From: Clostridium vincentii
GTDB lineage: Bacteria; Bacillota; Clostridia; Clostridiales; Clostridiaceae
Reading direction: 5' to 3'
Length of the DNA: 64,000 nt
NCBI RefSeq assembly: GCF_002995745.1
Contig: NZ_PVXQ01000009.1
Location: 37,350 to 101,349 of the forward strand
Shown: piece by piece, positions 11,650 through 20,438 of the stretch
Numbering within the stretch: the stretch's first letter is position 1
Layout of the letters: every line of letters begins with the position of its first letter
Program-made: the position numbers and the translations under genes
Notes under the pieces: model-generated
The model's database searches: none
The model's input: the letters and a program-made list of their open reading frames with translations, nothing else
Told to the model about the DNA's origin: nothing

Positions 11650-12798
11650 TTACCTCTTAAATTCTTCTACAGGCTTTTGACTTAAGTCAAAATACTTTAA
11701 TATTGCATCCGCAATTCTTTCCGAAGCTTTGCCATCTCCATACGGATTAACTGATTTGCTCATTTTTTCATAGGCTAGCTTATCTTGCAATAAACTATTA
11801 GCTTCCTCTACAATTTTATTTACATCTGTACCTACTAGTTTAACAGTTCCATAAGCAATAGCTTCAGGTCTTTCCGTAACATCCCTAAGCACTAAAACAG
11901 GTTTTCCTAAATGAGGAGCTTCCTCTTGCAATCCACCTGAATCAGTCATTACCATAAATGATTTGTTCATTAAATTATGAGTTTCCTGAGTATCTAAAGG
12001 TGCTAGCAAATGAATTCTATCATTTCCACCTAATCTTTTAAAGACAACATCCTTTACTATAGGGTTCAAATGTACAAGATATACTAATTCTACATCATTA
12101 TTTTCTTCTACAATCCTATTTAAAGCAGTGCAAATATTATCTATTCCTTCTCCCCAATTTTCTCTTCTGTGGGCAGTTATCATAATAACCTTTTTATTTT
12201 TAAAATTTATTTTATTTAATTCTTCATTTTCAAAAACATAGTCTTTTTTGACTGTATGAAGCATAGCATCAATTACCGTATTTCCTGTTATATAAATATC
12301 ATCTTCCTTTACTCCCTCTCTTAGTAAATTTTCCTTTGACCCTTTAGTAGGTGCAAAATGTATATCTGCCAAGGATCCAGTAAGCTTTCTATTCATTTCT
12401 TCTGGAAAGGGAAAATACTTATCAAAGGTTCTAAGTCCTGCTTCAACATGTCCAACTTTAATTTGCTGATAAAAGGCTGCTAATGCACCTCCAAAGGTTG
12501 TTGTTGTGTCTCCATGTACAAGCACCATATCTGGTTTTTCTTCTCTAAATACTTCGTCTAAACCTTCTAATACCCTATTAGTTATTCCAGTTAAAGTTTG
12601 TTTACTCTTCATTATATTTAAATCATAATCAGGTTTTATATCAAAATACTCTAACACTTGATCAAGCATCTCTCTATGCTGTGCTGTAACACAAACTTTA
12701 GATTCAATTCCTTCTCTTTTCTCTAATTCCTTAATTAATGGTGCAAGTTTAATAGCTTCTGGTCTAGTCCCAAATATTGTTATTATTTTCTTTTTCAA
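11650..12798 (-). CDS. wecB: UDP-N-acetylglucosamine 2-epimerase
   Basis: Interconverts UDP-GlcNAc and UDP-ManNAc for cell-wall glycopolymer synthesis. The 382-aa product shows the family signatures GTRPEAIKLAPL near the N-terminus, VHGDTTTTFG, GHVEAGLR, TAHRRENWG and TDSGGLQEE. The start is taken as the TTG at 12798, which GGAGG precedes by 7 nt; the upstream ATG (12822) lacks a ribosome site and would add a non-conserved extension. It follows comEB by about 47 bp and is probably co-transcribed with it. Confidence 0.94.
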   Translation of the reverse strand: MKKKIITIFGTRPEAIKLAPLIKELEKREGIESKVCVTAQHREMLDQVLEYFDIKPDYDLNIMKSKQTLTGITNRVLEGLDEVFREEKPDMVLVHGDTTTTFGGALAAFYQQIKVGHVEAGLRTFDKYFPFPEEMNRKLTGSLADIHFAPTKGSKENLLREGVKEDDIYITGNTVIDAMLHTVKKDYVFENEELNKINFKNKKVIMITAHRRENWGEGIDNICTALNRIVEENNDVELVYLVHLNPIVKDVVFKRLGGNDRIHLLAPLDTQETHNLMNKSFMVMTDSGGLQEEAPHLGKPVLVLRDVTERPEAIAYGTVKLVGTDVNKIVEEANSLLQDKLAYEKMSKSVNPYGDGKASERIADAILKYFDLSQKPVEEFKR

Positions 12799-12845
12799 AA
12801 TATTTCCTCCAATACTATCCATATATATAATTTTAAATATGTATT

Positions 12846-13334
12846 TTAATATCCTATACTAGAATCTAATGAATCATCATCTTCTATCCATTCAATTACA
12901 TTTATTACCCTATAATCATTTTTTGTATCTCTTATTATTACTTTCTCTATTCCAGAATTTATTATAAGTCTTTTACACATAACGCAGGAATTTGAATCTT
13001 TTATAATTTCATTTGTTTTTGCTTCTCTCCCAACTAAGTATAATGTGCCGCCTAACATATCCTTACGTGATGCACTAATTATAGCATTAGCTTCTGCATG
13101 AACTGAGCGGCATAATTCATATTGAGTACCCCTTGGAACATTAAGCTTATCTCTTTTACAAAACCCTAGCTCATCACAATTTTTTCGGCCTCTTGGTGCC
13201 CCTGTATATCCTGTAGAAATAATTTCGTCATTTTTTGCTATAATTGCTCCATAATTTCTCCTTAAACATGTACCTCTTTCTAATACAGTTTCAGCTATGT
13301 CTAAATAATAATTCGTTTTATCTCTTCTTTTCAT
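12846..13334 (-). CDS. comEB: dCMP deaminase (ComEB-like)
   Basis: Deaminates dCMP to dUMP for dTTP supply. The zinc-site motifs are visible: His79-Ala-Glu81 (VHAEANA) and the pair Cys117/Cys120 (SCVMC). Extra Cys residues at the N-terminal insert (CDELGFCK) match the ComEB family. At 162 aa it is the normal length. It sits between upp and wecB on the same strand. Confidence 0.93.
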   Translation of the reverse strand: MKRRDKTNYYLDIAETVLERGTCLRRNYGAIIAKNDEIISTGYTGAPRGRKNCDELGFCKRDKLNVPRGTQYELCRSVHAEANAIISASRKDMLGGTLYLVGREAKTNEIIKDSNSCVMCKRLIINSGIEKVIIRDTKNDYRVINVIEWIEDDDSLDSSIGY

Positions 13335-13486
13335 AAAACTCCTCCAATATATTATGTGCTATATTCCCCTTTATTATATACTTATGGCACATATCTTCCA
13401 ATGATTTTTTATCTTTTCATATACATAATGTATTTTTTACATTTTTATAATTGTACAAATATTATATTTACTATAATAAACGTCAA

Positions 13487-13538
13487 GGGCTGCTAAAAAA
13501 CAGAAATTTAATCTCTATCTCTCAACAGCCCCTTTTTT
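13487..13538 (+). terminator. Terminator-like hairpin downstream of upp (orientation uncertain)
   Basis: GGGCTG (13487-13492) pairs with CAGCCC (13526-13531) around a 33-nt loop, followed by six T on the plus strand. The only genes nearby run on the minus strand, where the T tract is weak. It could end an antisense transcript or act as a poor terminator of upp. Confidence 0.35.
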
Positions 13539-13559
13539 CAATATAATGAAATTATTTAA

Positions 13560-14189
13560 TTACTTAGTTCCAAACAACCTATCTCCAGCGTCTCCTAATC
13601 CAGGAACAATATATCCTTTTTCATTAAGTTTTTCATCAATAGCGGCAATGTATATATCCACATCTGGATGTGCTTCTTGTATTGCTTTTACGCCTTCAGG
13701 CGACCCGATTAAGCATGCAAGTTTTAAACTCTTTGCTCCCCTTGCTTTAAGCAAATCCAAAGCATCTATAGCTGATCCTCCTGTGGCTAACATAGGATCT
13801 ACAACTATTACTTCTCTTTCTGCAATATCCTCCGGAAGCTTACAAAAGTATTCTACTGGTTTTAAAGTTTCTTCATCTCTATACATTCCAATATGTCCAA
13901 CCTTCGCAGCTGGTATTAAATTAAGCATACCATCAACCATCCCAAGTCCAGCTCTTAATATTGGCACTATAGCAAGTTTCTTCCCTGAAAGCCTCTTACA
14001 GGTAGCTTTGCATATTGGAGTTTCTATTTCCACATCCTCCATAGGTAAATCTCTTGTTACCTCATATGCTAAAAGCATAGCAACTTCACTAACAAGATTT
14101 CTAAAATCTTTTGCGCCTGTATCCTTAGACCTTATAAAAGAAAGTTTATGTTGTACTAATGGGTGATTTACTTCAACTACCTTACTCAT
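13560..14189 (-). CDS. upp: Uracil phosphoribosyltransferase
   Basis: Pyrimidine salvage: uracil + PRPP gives UMP. The 209-aa sequence carries the PRPP-binding loop [14 protein letters not shown], the flexible N-terminal [15 protein letters not shown] and the C-terminal uracil-binding region [12 protein letters not shown]. The ATG at 14189 is used, with GGAGG 8 nt upstream; a TTG at 14204 overlaps that site. It is 15 bp downstream of rpiB, probably one operon from prfA onward. Confidence 0.97.
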   Translation of the reverse strand: MSKVVEVNHPLVQHKLSFIRSKDTGAKDFRNLVSEVAMLLAYEVTRDLPMEDVEIETPICKATCKRLSGKKLAIVPILRAGLGMVDGMLNLIPAAKVGHIGMYRDEETLKPVEYFCKLPEDIAEREVIVVDPMLATGGSAIDALDLLKARGAKSLKLACLIGSPEGVKAIQEAHPDVDIYIAAIDEKLNEKGYIVPGLGDAGDRLFGTK

Positions 14190-14204
14190 TTTTATATCCT
14201 CCAA

Positions 14205-14654
14205 TTATTTGTTGTATTTTGCTTCTATAGCAGTTATTTTATCTATTCTTCTTGTATGTCTGTCTCCTTCAAATGTAGAGTTTAAAAAAGTCTTTACTAT
14301 ATCACTGGCAAGTCCTGCTCCTACAACTCTTTGTCCCATAGTTAATATATTAGCATCATTATGTTCTCTTGAGGCATGAGCACTAAAAGTATCTGAACAT
14401 AACGCCGCTCTTATCCCTGGAACTTTATTTGCAGCTATCCCTATGCCAATTCCGGTTCCGCATATTAAAATACCAAATTCAAATTCTTTTCTAGCTACAG
14501 CCTCAGCAACCTCTATTGCGATGTCAGCATAATCACAAGATGCTGTAGAGTAAGTTCCAAAATCTTTCACCTCATATCCACAAGATTTTATATATGTATG
14601 TATTTCTTCCTTTAATTCAAACCCGCCATGATCTGCGCCCAAAGCTATTTTCAT
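14205..14654 (-). CDS. rpiB: Ribose-5-phosphate isomerase B
   Basis: Interconverts ribose 5-phosphate and ribulose 5-phosphate. At 149 aa it shows the RpiB/LacAB signatures: ALGADHGGFELK at the N-terminus, the catalytic Cys in ILICGTGIGIGIAANK, and SREHNDANILTMG. It is followed at once by upp, whose product uses PRPP. Confidence 0.95.
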   Translation of the reverse strand: MKIALGADHGGFELKEEIHTYIKSCGYEVKDFGTYSTASCDYADIAIEVAEAVARKEFEFGILICGTGIGIGIAANKVPGIRAALCSDTFSAHASREHNDANILTMGQRVVGAGLASDIVKTFLNSTFEGDRHTRRIDKITAIEAKYNK

Positions 14655-14688
14655 AAATCAAACCTCCATCTATTTAAATTTTCAACTT

Positions 14689-15738
14689 TCAACTTTCAAT
14701 TATATCATACCCAGCTGCTTTCTTAAGCCTATTCATAATAGCTATTCCCACTCCTTTTTCTTCAAAAGCTTCAGCTATTATTATATCTACTCCAATATCA
14801 TCGAAACTCCTTAATGATTCGAATAAATTATGAGCGACCTCATCTAAATCTAAGATGCTTCCAAGAACTTTAATTTGACCTTCTTTGTATTTCATGCTAT
14901 TTTCTTTAGAAGCTAACACTCCTACCTTTTTCCCATGGCTTATATAATAGTGTACCATTTCATTGATTTTTTCAATAGTTTTTTCTCTATTTCCAGAAAC
15001 AATAACAACCTTAGCTTTTGGTGCATAGTGCTTATATTTCATTCCTGGAGCCTTCGGCTTAAAATCCGATGTAGGTTTTTTCATTAATCCTATGTCTAAT
15101 TCAATTTTATTATCAACTCTTTTTAAATCCTCAATGGTAATGGCACCAGGTCTTAAAACAATAGGAGGATCTACGGTACAATCTACTATAGTTGATTCTA
15201 CTCCAACCCTGCTTTTTTCACCACCTAAAATATAATCAACTTTTCCTAAAAGGTCTTCTATGCATCTCTCTACGTCTGTAGGGCTAGGTCTCCCACTTAT
15301 ATTAGCAGAAGGAGCTGCAATAGGCGTTTCAGCAAATTCTATTAATTTTAAGGCTATCTCACCTTCCGGCATCCTTATTCCTACACTTTTTAATTTTGCA
15401 CTAGTTACATCTGGTACTATATCTTTCTTATTTAAGATAATAGTAAGAGGTCCTGGCCAAAATTTATTTATAAGCTTCTGCGCCACATTAGGAACCTCTT
15501 CAACTAAACTGCTTATATCCTTAGATGCAACATGTAATATTAGGGGATTATCTTGAGGTCTTCCCTTTGCCTTAAATATTTTCTTAACAGCTTCCTCATT
15601 CAATGCATCTGATCCTAACCCATATACTGTTTCGGTTGGGAATACTACAGTACCACCATTCTTTATTATGTTTGCAGCTTCCTTTATATATTCAATATCC
15701 TTATGTAGATTTTTAACTATGGCTATTTTTGTCTCCAA
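14689..15738 (-). CDS. L-threonylcarbamoyladenylate synthase (Sua5/TsaC type)
   Basis: Makes threonylcarbamoyl-AMP from Thr, bicarbonate and ATP for the t6A37 modification of ANN-decoding tRNAs; its partner TsaD is encoded at 53070. At 349 aa it has the two-domain Sua5 architecture: YrdC domain (about 1-210; PTETVYGLGSDA, KGRPQDNPLILH, SANISGRPSPT) plus a C-terminal Sua5 domain (about 230-349) joined by the linker FKPKAPGMKYKHYAP. The start is a TTG with AAGGAAGG upstream. Confidence 0.94.
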   Translation of the reverse strand: METKIAIVKNLHKDIEYIKEAANIIKNGGTVVFPTETVYGLGSDALNEEAVKKIFKAKGRPQDNPLILHVASKDISSLVEEVPNVAQKLINKFWPGPLTIILNKKDIVPDVTSAKLKSVGIRMPEGEIALKLIEFAETPIAAPSANISGRPSPTDVERCIEDLLGKVDYILGGEKSRVGVESTIVDCTVDPPIVLRPGAITIEDLKRVDNKIELDIGLMKKPTSDFKPKAPGMKYKHYAPKAKVVIVSGNREKTIEKINEMVHYYISHGKKVGVLASKENSMKYKEGQIKVLGSILDLDEVAHNLFESLRSFDDIGVDIIIAEAFEEKGVGIAIMNRLKKAAGYDIIES

Positions 15739-15756
15739 ATTTCATTCCTTCCTTCT

Positions 15757-16344
15757 TTAAACCAATGTTTGACCTCTTGCTATTTTTATATTTTGTATTC
15801 CTTCTTCGGTATACTCAGCCTTCACACAATTTCTGTATATTGTATCCAATATCATATATTTCTTAAGCCCACCCCTCTTTATTATTTGATAGTAATAAAG
15901 AGATTCGGGATTAACCTCTTTTATCTTCATATACTCCTTCGAAACTAAAAAATATTTTTTTAAAAAATTGTTTCCTATTAATTTGAGACTGTTGTTTTTA
16001 AAATTTACAGAAGTTATTAGAATTATCTCCATATTTTCTTCCATATTTTCTGTATGAACTAATACTACCTTATCACAAAAAATCAAGTTTTCCTTTGAAA
16101 GTAGTCCACTATTAATTTTCAATTTATTATTACTATAAAAAAACTTAAGTCTACTATAATTAGCTTTATTCAAAATAGCAATTGCTATTAATATCTCCAT
16201 AAACAATAGATAACTTACATAAAAAAAAGTAGTTAGTCCTGTTAAATATACCGCTAATGGAATTGTTATTTCTAGGATTATCATCATTATATAAAATCTT
16301 TTTAAATGTTTTTTTTCACGTTTTAATGCCTTATATATATCCAA
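15757..16344 (-). CDS. Hypothetical membrane protein, two N-terminal helices
   Basis: 195 aa, not recognised. Two membrane helices (about 20-38 and 42-60) are followed by a soluble, lysine-rich region with alternating beta-type hydrophobicity, reminiscent of PH-like YcxB/bPH domains, though no motif decides this. The start is a TTG with GAGGAG 9 nt upstream. It sits between prfA and sua5 on the same strand with an 18-bp gap to sua5, so it is probably co-transcribed. The prfA terminator lies in the 73-bp gap before it, leaving room for its own weak promoter. Confidence 0.6.
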   Translation of the reverse strand: MDIYKALKREKKHLKRFYIMMIILEITIPLAVYLTGLTTFFYVSYLLFMEILIAIAILNKANYSRLKFFYSNNKLKINSGLLSKENLIFCDKVVLVHTENMEENMEIILITSVNFKNNSLKLIGNNFLKKYFLVSKEYMKIKEVNPESLYYYQIIKRGGLKKYMILDTIYRNCVKAEYTEEGIQNIKIARGQTLV

Positions 16345-16375
16345 ACTAACTACTCCTCTTCTCTCTTTTTCATAA

Positions 16376-16405
16376 ATAAAGCCTTACATTAAAAATGCAA
16401 GGCTC
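16376..16405 (-). terminator. Terminator after prfA
   Basis: On the minus strand the stem GCCTTGCAT/ATGTAAGGC is followed by TTTATTT, within the gap between prfA and the membrane-protein gene. Confidence 0.7.
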
Positions 16406-16417
16406 CAAGCTATTATT

Positions 16418-17500
16418 TTACTCTTGAGTATTTCCCATTTTTTTCATTTTTTCAGCTTGATCAGCTGTAATAAGAGCATTTAGAATATCATCTATTTCTC
16501 CATCTAAATAAGAATCTAACTTATATATAGTTATCCCTATTCTATGGTCAGTTACTCTTCCTTGTGGATAGTTGTAAGTTCTAATTCTTTCACTTCTGTC
16601 CCCATTACCAATTTGACTTCGTCTGTCATCTGCAATCCCTTCACTTCTTTCCGCTTCTGCAATTTCAAAAAGTCTTGATTTTAAAACCTTAAGAGCTCTT
16701 TCCTTGTTTTTAAGTTGAGATTTTTCATCTTGACATGAAACAACAAGTCCCGTTGGCAAATGAGTCATTCTTACAGCTGAATCTGTAGTATTAACGCATT
16801 GTCCACCATTACCAGATGCTCTGAAAACATCGATTTTTAAATCTTTATCACTTATTTCAATTTCAACATCATCTACTTCCGGAAGAACTGCTACCGTTGC
16901 TGTAGATGTATGAATTCTACCACTTGATTCAGTATCTGGAACTCTTTGAACTCTATGAACTCCACTTTCATACTTCAACTTAGAATAAGCTCCCTTACCC
17001 TTAATCATAAATACAACTTCTTTGAACCCACCGATATCAGTTTCATTTGAACTTACTAACTCTACAGTCCATCTATTATTTTCTGCATATCTTGTATACA
17101 TTCTAAATAAGTTTGAAGCAAACAAGGCTGCTTCTTCTCCTCCTGCTCCTGCTCTGATTTCAACAAAAACGTTCTTATCATCGTTAGGATCCTTTGGAAG
17201 TAAAAGAATTTGTATTTCATCTTTTAATTCTTCATTCCTAGTTGTCAGTGCAGCAACTTCTTCTTGCATCATTTCCTTCATTTCTCTATCTGTTTCCTCA
17301 AAAAGCATTTCTTTATTTGCTTTAAGATCTTCTACAACATCTCTATATTCTTTATAAACATTTACTATTATCTCTAAATCTGATTGCTCCTTACATAGCT
17401 TTCTCCACTCATTCTGGTTTGCTATAATAGTTGGATCACTAATTTTCACAGATAACTCATCGTATTTATTTTCTATAAAAGCCAATTTATCTAATAACAT
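16418..17500 (-). CDS. prfA: Peptide chain release factor 1
   Basis: Terminates translation at UAA/UAG. At 360 aa it contains the GGQ peptidyl-hydrolysis motif at 232-234 ([10 protein letters not shown]) and the tripeptide anticodon region VPDTESSGR (Pro-x-Thr as in RF1). The internal ribosome-binding helices are intact. The GGQ glutamine is the substrate of PrmC, whose gene is the next one upstream, 62 bp away. Confidence 0.97.
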   Translation of the reverse strand: MLLDKLAFIENKYDELSVKISDPTIIANQNEWRKLCKEQSDLEIIVNVYKEYRDVVEDLKANKEMLFEETDREMKEMMQEEVAALTTRNEELKDEIQILLLPKDPNDDKNVFVEIRAGAGGEEAALFASNLFRMYTRYAENNRWTVELVSSNETDIGGFKEVVFMIKGKGAYSKLKYESGVHRVQRVPDTESSGRIHTSTATVAVLPEVDDVEIEISDKDLKIDVFRASGNGGQCVNTTDSAVRMTHLPTGLVVSCQDEKSQLKNKERALKVLKSRLFEIAEAERSEGIADDRRSQIGNGDRSERIRTYNYPQGRVTDHRIGITIYKLDSYLDGEIDDILNALITADQAEKMKKMGNTQE

Positions 17501-17562
17501 CTTATCACTCCGTACTTCTTTTTTTCATATTTTATTATTATATCATAGACTATTTGTTATAA

Positions 17563-19320
17563 TCAATAAGAAAACTTTCCATAAACAACTCTATCAAGGC
17601 CTGACAAATCTTTTATCACTTTCACTTCTTGATATCCATTGTCTTCCATGAGGTTTTTCACAGTTTCTCCTTGATCATAGCCTATCTCAAATGAAAGTAT
17701 TCCTTCCTTAATTAAGACCTTTTTACTCTGATCTACTATTTTTCTATAAAACAAAAGTCCATCCTCTCCGCCACTTAAGGCAGATCTTGGTTCATAGTTC
17801 TTTACATCCTGCATAAGGCTATCTATCTCCTCTTCCCTTATATAAGGAGGATTAGATACAATTACATTATACTTCTTTTCTTCATTAATAGGAACTTCAA
17901 GCAAGTCACTCTTAATATAATTAACTCTATCTTCCACGTGGTTCCGTGCAGTATTTTTCTTTGTAACCTTCTCAGGCACAGCATAAAAGTCAATGCACTC
18001 GACTCTAATATTTTTTTTATAATGAGCCAAGGCTATTCCTATTGCGCCACTTCCGCAACACAAGTCACAAACTTCTAAATCTTCATTCTCAGGAATCATT
18101 TTTAAAACCTGTTCCACTAAAACCTCAGTATCACTTCTTGGAATTAAAACGCCTTCTTCTAAAAAGAAATCCAACCCCATAAAATCTCCTTCTCCAAGGA
18201 TATATTTTATAGGCATTTTAGCTTTTCTTTTTTTTATAAGAGCTAGATACTGTTTTTTATTCTTATTTGAAACTTTTTCTTCTTTATTTGTTATTATGTA
18301 AATTTTATTCTTATCTAATACCTTACCTAATAATAATTGAGCGTCTAGCCTTGCACTATCTATTTTAACTTCATTAAGTGTCTTTGCTCCAATATTTATT
18401 AATTCCACTATTGTCATTTCCTCTTCTTCAAGACCCTCCGCTGCTAATAAAGCGGCTATAGCAACTTCAATATGTTCATTGTCCGGTTCTTTAGTAGTTA
18501 ATCTTTGAAGTTGCAACCCCGGATATGCAATAGCTTTAGCTATCTTACTCTCGCTTTTGCCTAACCATTTTATAATTTCATAGGTAATACCAGATACAAC
18601 AGGTATTAAGATAATTCTTATTAAAAGCCTTTCAAAAAAGCCTCCCCACCCAGTGAATGATATTATAAATACACTAACAAGCATTATCAGAAACAAAAAA
18701 TTAGTTCCACATCTAGGATGAAATCTTGAAAACTTTTTAACATTTTCAACAGTTAATCTTTCTTCTGCTTCATAACAAAAAATTGTCTTATGCTCCGCTC
18801 CATGATATTGAAAAACCCTATATATATCATCTAGTACACTTATTCCATATATATATGTAACTAATATAATCATTCTTATAAACGCTTCAATTAAATTTAA
18901 TCCTACCGCTGATAATTCAAATCTTTTAAAAAGCGACGCTACTCCCGTTGGTATACCAACAAATAATCCTATGGAAACTATTAGAGCCAAAATCATAGTA
19001 AAACCCATAATTACATCATTAGATTTCTCTCCAAACTTTTTTCTAAGCCAAGTTTCAAACTTTGATGACTCTGTATCTTCAAAAAAAGATGATGAATAAT
19101 TTAAAGCACTCATTCCAATTTTTAAGGAATCAATTAATACAAATATTCCTCTTAGAAATGGTATATTTAATATTGTATATCTCTTTGTAATAGGCACAAC
19201 ATTTCCACATTTTATAGATATCTCTCCATCTTCGCGTCTAACAGCTGTCGCAAGACCCTTTGTGCCTCTCATCATTACTCCTTCTATAACAGCTTGCCCT
19301 CCAACATCACTTTTTTTCAT
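17563..19320 (-). CDS. prmC: Fusion protein: YqhQ-like membrane domain (DUF1385) + PrmC methyltransferase
   Basis: 585 aa with two parts. Residues 1-290 match the DUF1385/YqhQ family (VGGQAVIEGVMMRG, five or so membrane helices, the FQYHGAEHKTIFCYE segment). Residues about 300-585 are a complete release-factor Gln methyltransferase: an N-terminal helical domain, DLCCGSGAIGIALA for SAM binding, and the NPPY catalytic motif in IVSNPPYIREEE. PrmC methylates the GGQ Gln of RF1, encoded next. The stretch between the halves is continuous with no stop, so this is a real fusion reading frame. It anchors the methyltransferase to the membrane if translated whole. Start ATG with AGAGGTG. Confidence 0.92.
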   Translation of the reverse strand: MKKSDVGGQAVIEGVMMRGTKGLATAVRREDGEISIKCGNVVPITKRYTILNIPFLRGIFVLIDSLKIGMSALNYSSSFFEDTESSKFETWLRKKFGEKSNDVIMGFTMILALIVSIGLFVGIPTGVASLFKRFELSAVGLNLIEAFIRMIILVTYIYGISVLDDIYRVFQYHGAEHKTIFCYEAEERLTVENVKKFSRFHPRCGTNFLFLIMLVSVFIISFTGWGGFFERLLIRIILIPVVSGITYEIIKWLGKSESKIAKAIAYPGLQLQRLTTKEPDNEHIEVAIAALLAAEGLEEEEMTIVELINIGAKTLNEVKIDSARLDAQLLLGKVLDKNKIYIITNKEEKVSNKNKKQYLALIKKRKAKMPIKYILGEGDFMGLDFFLEEGVLIPRSDTEVLVEQVLKMIPENEDLEVCDLCCGSGAIGIALAHYKKNIRVECIDFYAVPEKVTKKNTARNHVEDRVNYIKSDLLEVPINEEKKYNVIVSNPPYIREEEIDSLMQDVKNYEPRSALSGGEDGLLFYRKIVDQSKKVLIKEGILSFEIGYDQGETVKNLMEDNGYQEVKVIKDLSGLDRVVYGKFSY

Positions 19321-19334
19321 ACTTCACCTCTTCG

Positions 19335-19925
19335 CTATGATTTTTTATCCTTATATTTAAAATAACATTTACCACATAATGATTCATATTCGACATCATT
19401 TACATTATCAATTGCTATTTGATCTCCTTTAAAAACAAATTTTCCATTAATTATTCTTGCATTAACCACTGCTTTATTACCACATTTACAAATAGTCTTC
19501 ATTTCTTCTATACTATGTGCGATTAATAACAGCCTTGTGCTTCCTTCAAATCCTTCCATAAGAAAATCCGTTCTAAGTCCATAACATATCACAGGGATAT
19601 CTAATTTAACTGCTATTTCAAATAATTGATCTATTTGAATTGCTTCCATAAATTGAACTTCGTCAATTAACATACAATGTATTTCGCTGTAACCTAACAT
19701 TTGTTCTTCTATTTTATTAAATATATTATCGCCCTTTTCTATTAACATATCCACATTTCTATTAACTCCAAGCCTAGAAAAAAGTCTGTCCCCCCCTTTT
19801 TTATCTGTAGCTGGTTTTAAAATAACTACTTTCATTCCTCTCTCTTCATAGTTATAAGCCACCTGCATTAAATGAGTGGATTTTCCTGAATTCATTGCAC
19901 CATATCTAAAATATAATTTGCTCAT
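19335..19925 (-). CDS. tdk: Thymidine kinase (type II)
   Basis: Phosphorylates thymidine to dTMP. The 196-aa sequence has the P-loop GAMNSGKST (9-17), the Walker B/lasso region LIDEVQFM, and structural-zinc Cys residues in CKCGNKA and LCGKCYFKY. It starts the minus-strand tdk-prmC-prfA group and is divergent from rpmE; the rpmE/tdk/prfA/prmC neighbourhood is conserved in Firmicutes. Confidence 0.96.
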   Translation of the reverse strand: MSKLYFRYGAMNSGKSTHLMQVAYNYEERGMKVVILKPATDKKGGDRLFSRLGVNRNVDMLIEKGDNIFNKIEEQMLGYSEIHCMLIDEVQFMEAIQIDQLFEIAVKLDIPVICYGLRTDFLMEGFEGSTRLLLIAHSIEEMKTICKCGNKAVVNARIINGKFVFKGDQIAIDNVNDVEYESLCGKCYFKYKDKKS

Positions 19926-20011
19926 ATTTTATGTATCTCCTTTAAGCACGTCATTACCAATAATTATAACATTATATGACTATATTAAAAAGTTTTTTAT
20001 TTTCCTATTTA

Positions 20012-20040
20012 TTGACTGAATATAGGTGCTATGATATAAT
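20012..20040 (+). promoter_or_regulatory. Promoter of rpmE
   Basis: TTGACT (20012-20017), a 17-nt spacer and TATAAT (20035-20040) with extended -10 TGA. This is a near-consensus vegetative promoter, giving a leader of about 50 nt before the rpmE start codon. Confidence 0.85.
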
Positions 20041-20057
20041 TTAGTAGTTATATTTAG

Positions 20058-20079
20058 CTAGCTATAATTTTATAGCTAG
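20058..20079 (+). promoter_or_regulatory. Inverted repeat in the rpmE leader
   Basis: CTAGCTATAA and TTATAGCTAG form a perfect 10-bp hairpin with a 2-nt centre, located between the transcription start and the ribosome site (AGAGGTG, 20086-20092). Autoregulatory L31 leaders have been described in Firmicutes; whether this belongs to that class is inference. Confidence 0.5.
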
Positions 20080-20098
20080 ATCAAAAGAGGTGAAATAG

Positions 20099-20314
20099 AT
20101 GAAAGAAGGCATACATCCAGAATACAACCACGAATCAGTGGTTAAGTGTGCATGTGGAAATACTTTTACAACCGGTTCTGTTAAAGATGAACTTAAAGTA
20201 GAAATATGCTCTAAATGCCATCCATTCTTCACTGGTAAGCAAAAGATCATGGATATCGGCGGTAGAATTGATAAGTTCAATAAGAGATTCAATCTTAACC
20301 AAGATAGTAAGTAA
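20099..20314 (+). CDS. rpmE: 50S ribosomal protein L31, zinc-binding form
   Basis: 71 aa. The zinc ligands Cys17, Cys19, Cys37 and Cys40 (CAC...CSKC) mark it as the Cys-containing (C+) L31 rather than the zinc-free paralogue YtiA. It starts MKEGIHPEY as usual. It stands alone between a strong promoter and an intrinsic terminator, divergent from tdk. Confidence 0.98.
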   Translation: MKEGIHPEYNHESVVKCACGNTFTTGSVKDELKVEICSKCHPFFTGKQKIMDIGGRIDKFNKRFNLNQDSK

Positions 20315-20322
20315 GAAATTTA

Positions 20323-20352
20323 GGGAAAGACCATGTCTTTCCCTTTTCTTTG
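20323..20352 (+). terminator. Terminator after rpmE
   Basis: GGGAAAGAC/GTCTTTCCC hairpin followed by TTTTCTTTG. Confidence 0.88.
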
Positions 20353-20438
20353 TTTTATTTTTGTAAATTTTTAGATTTTTAATATAAATAATGATAAAAT
20401 ATATTTAGACTTATTTAAAATAGAAGTGAGTGGATTGA

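Noticed and set aside
20062..20292. 76-codon minus-strand ORF opposite rpmE
   Set aside because: It is the antisense shadow of rpmE, has no ribosome site, and its composition follows the L31 codons.
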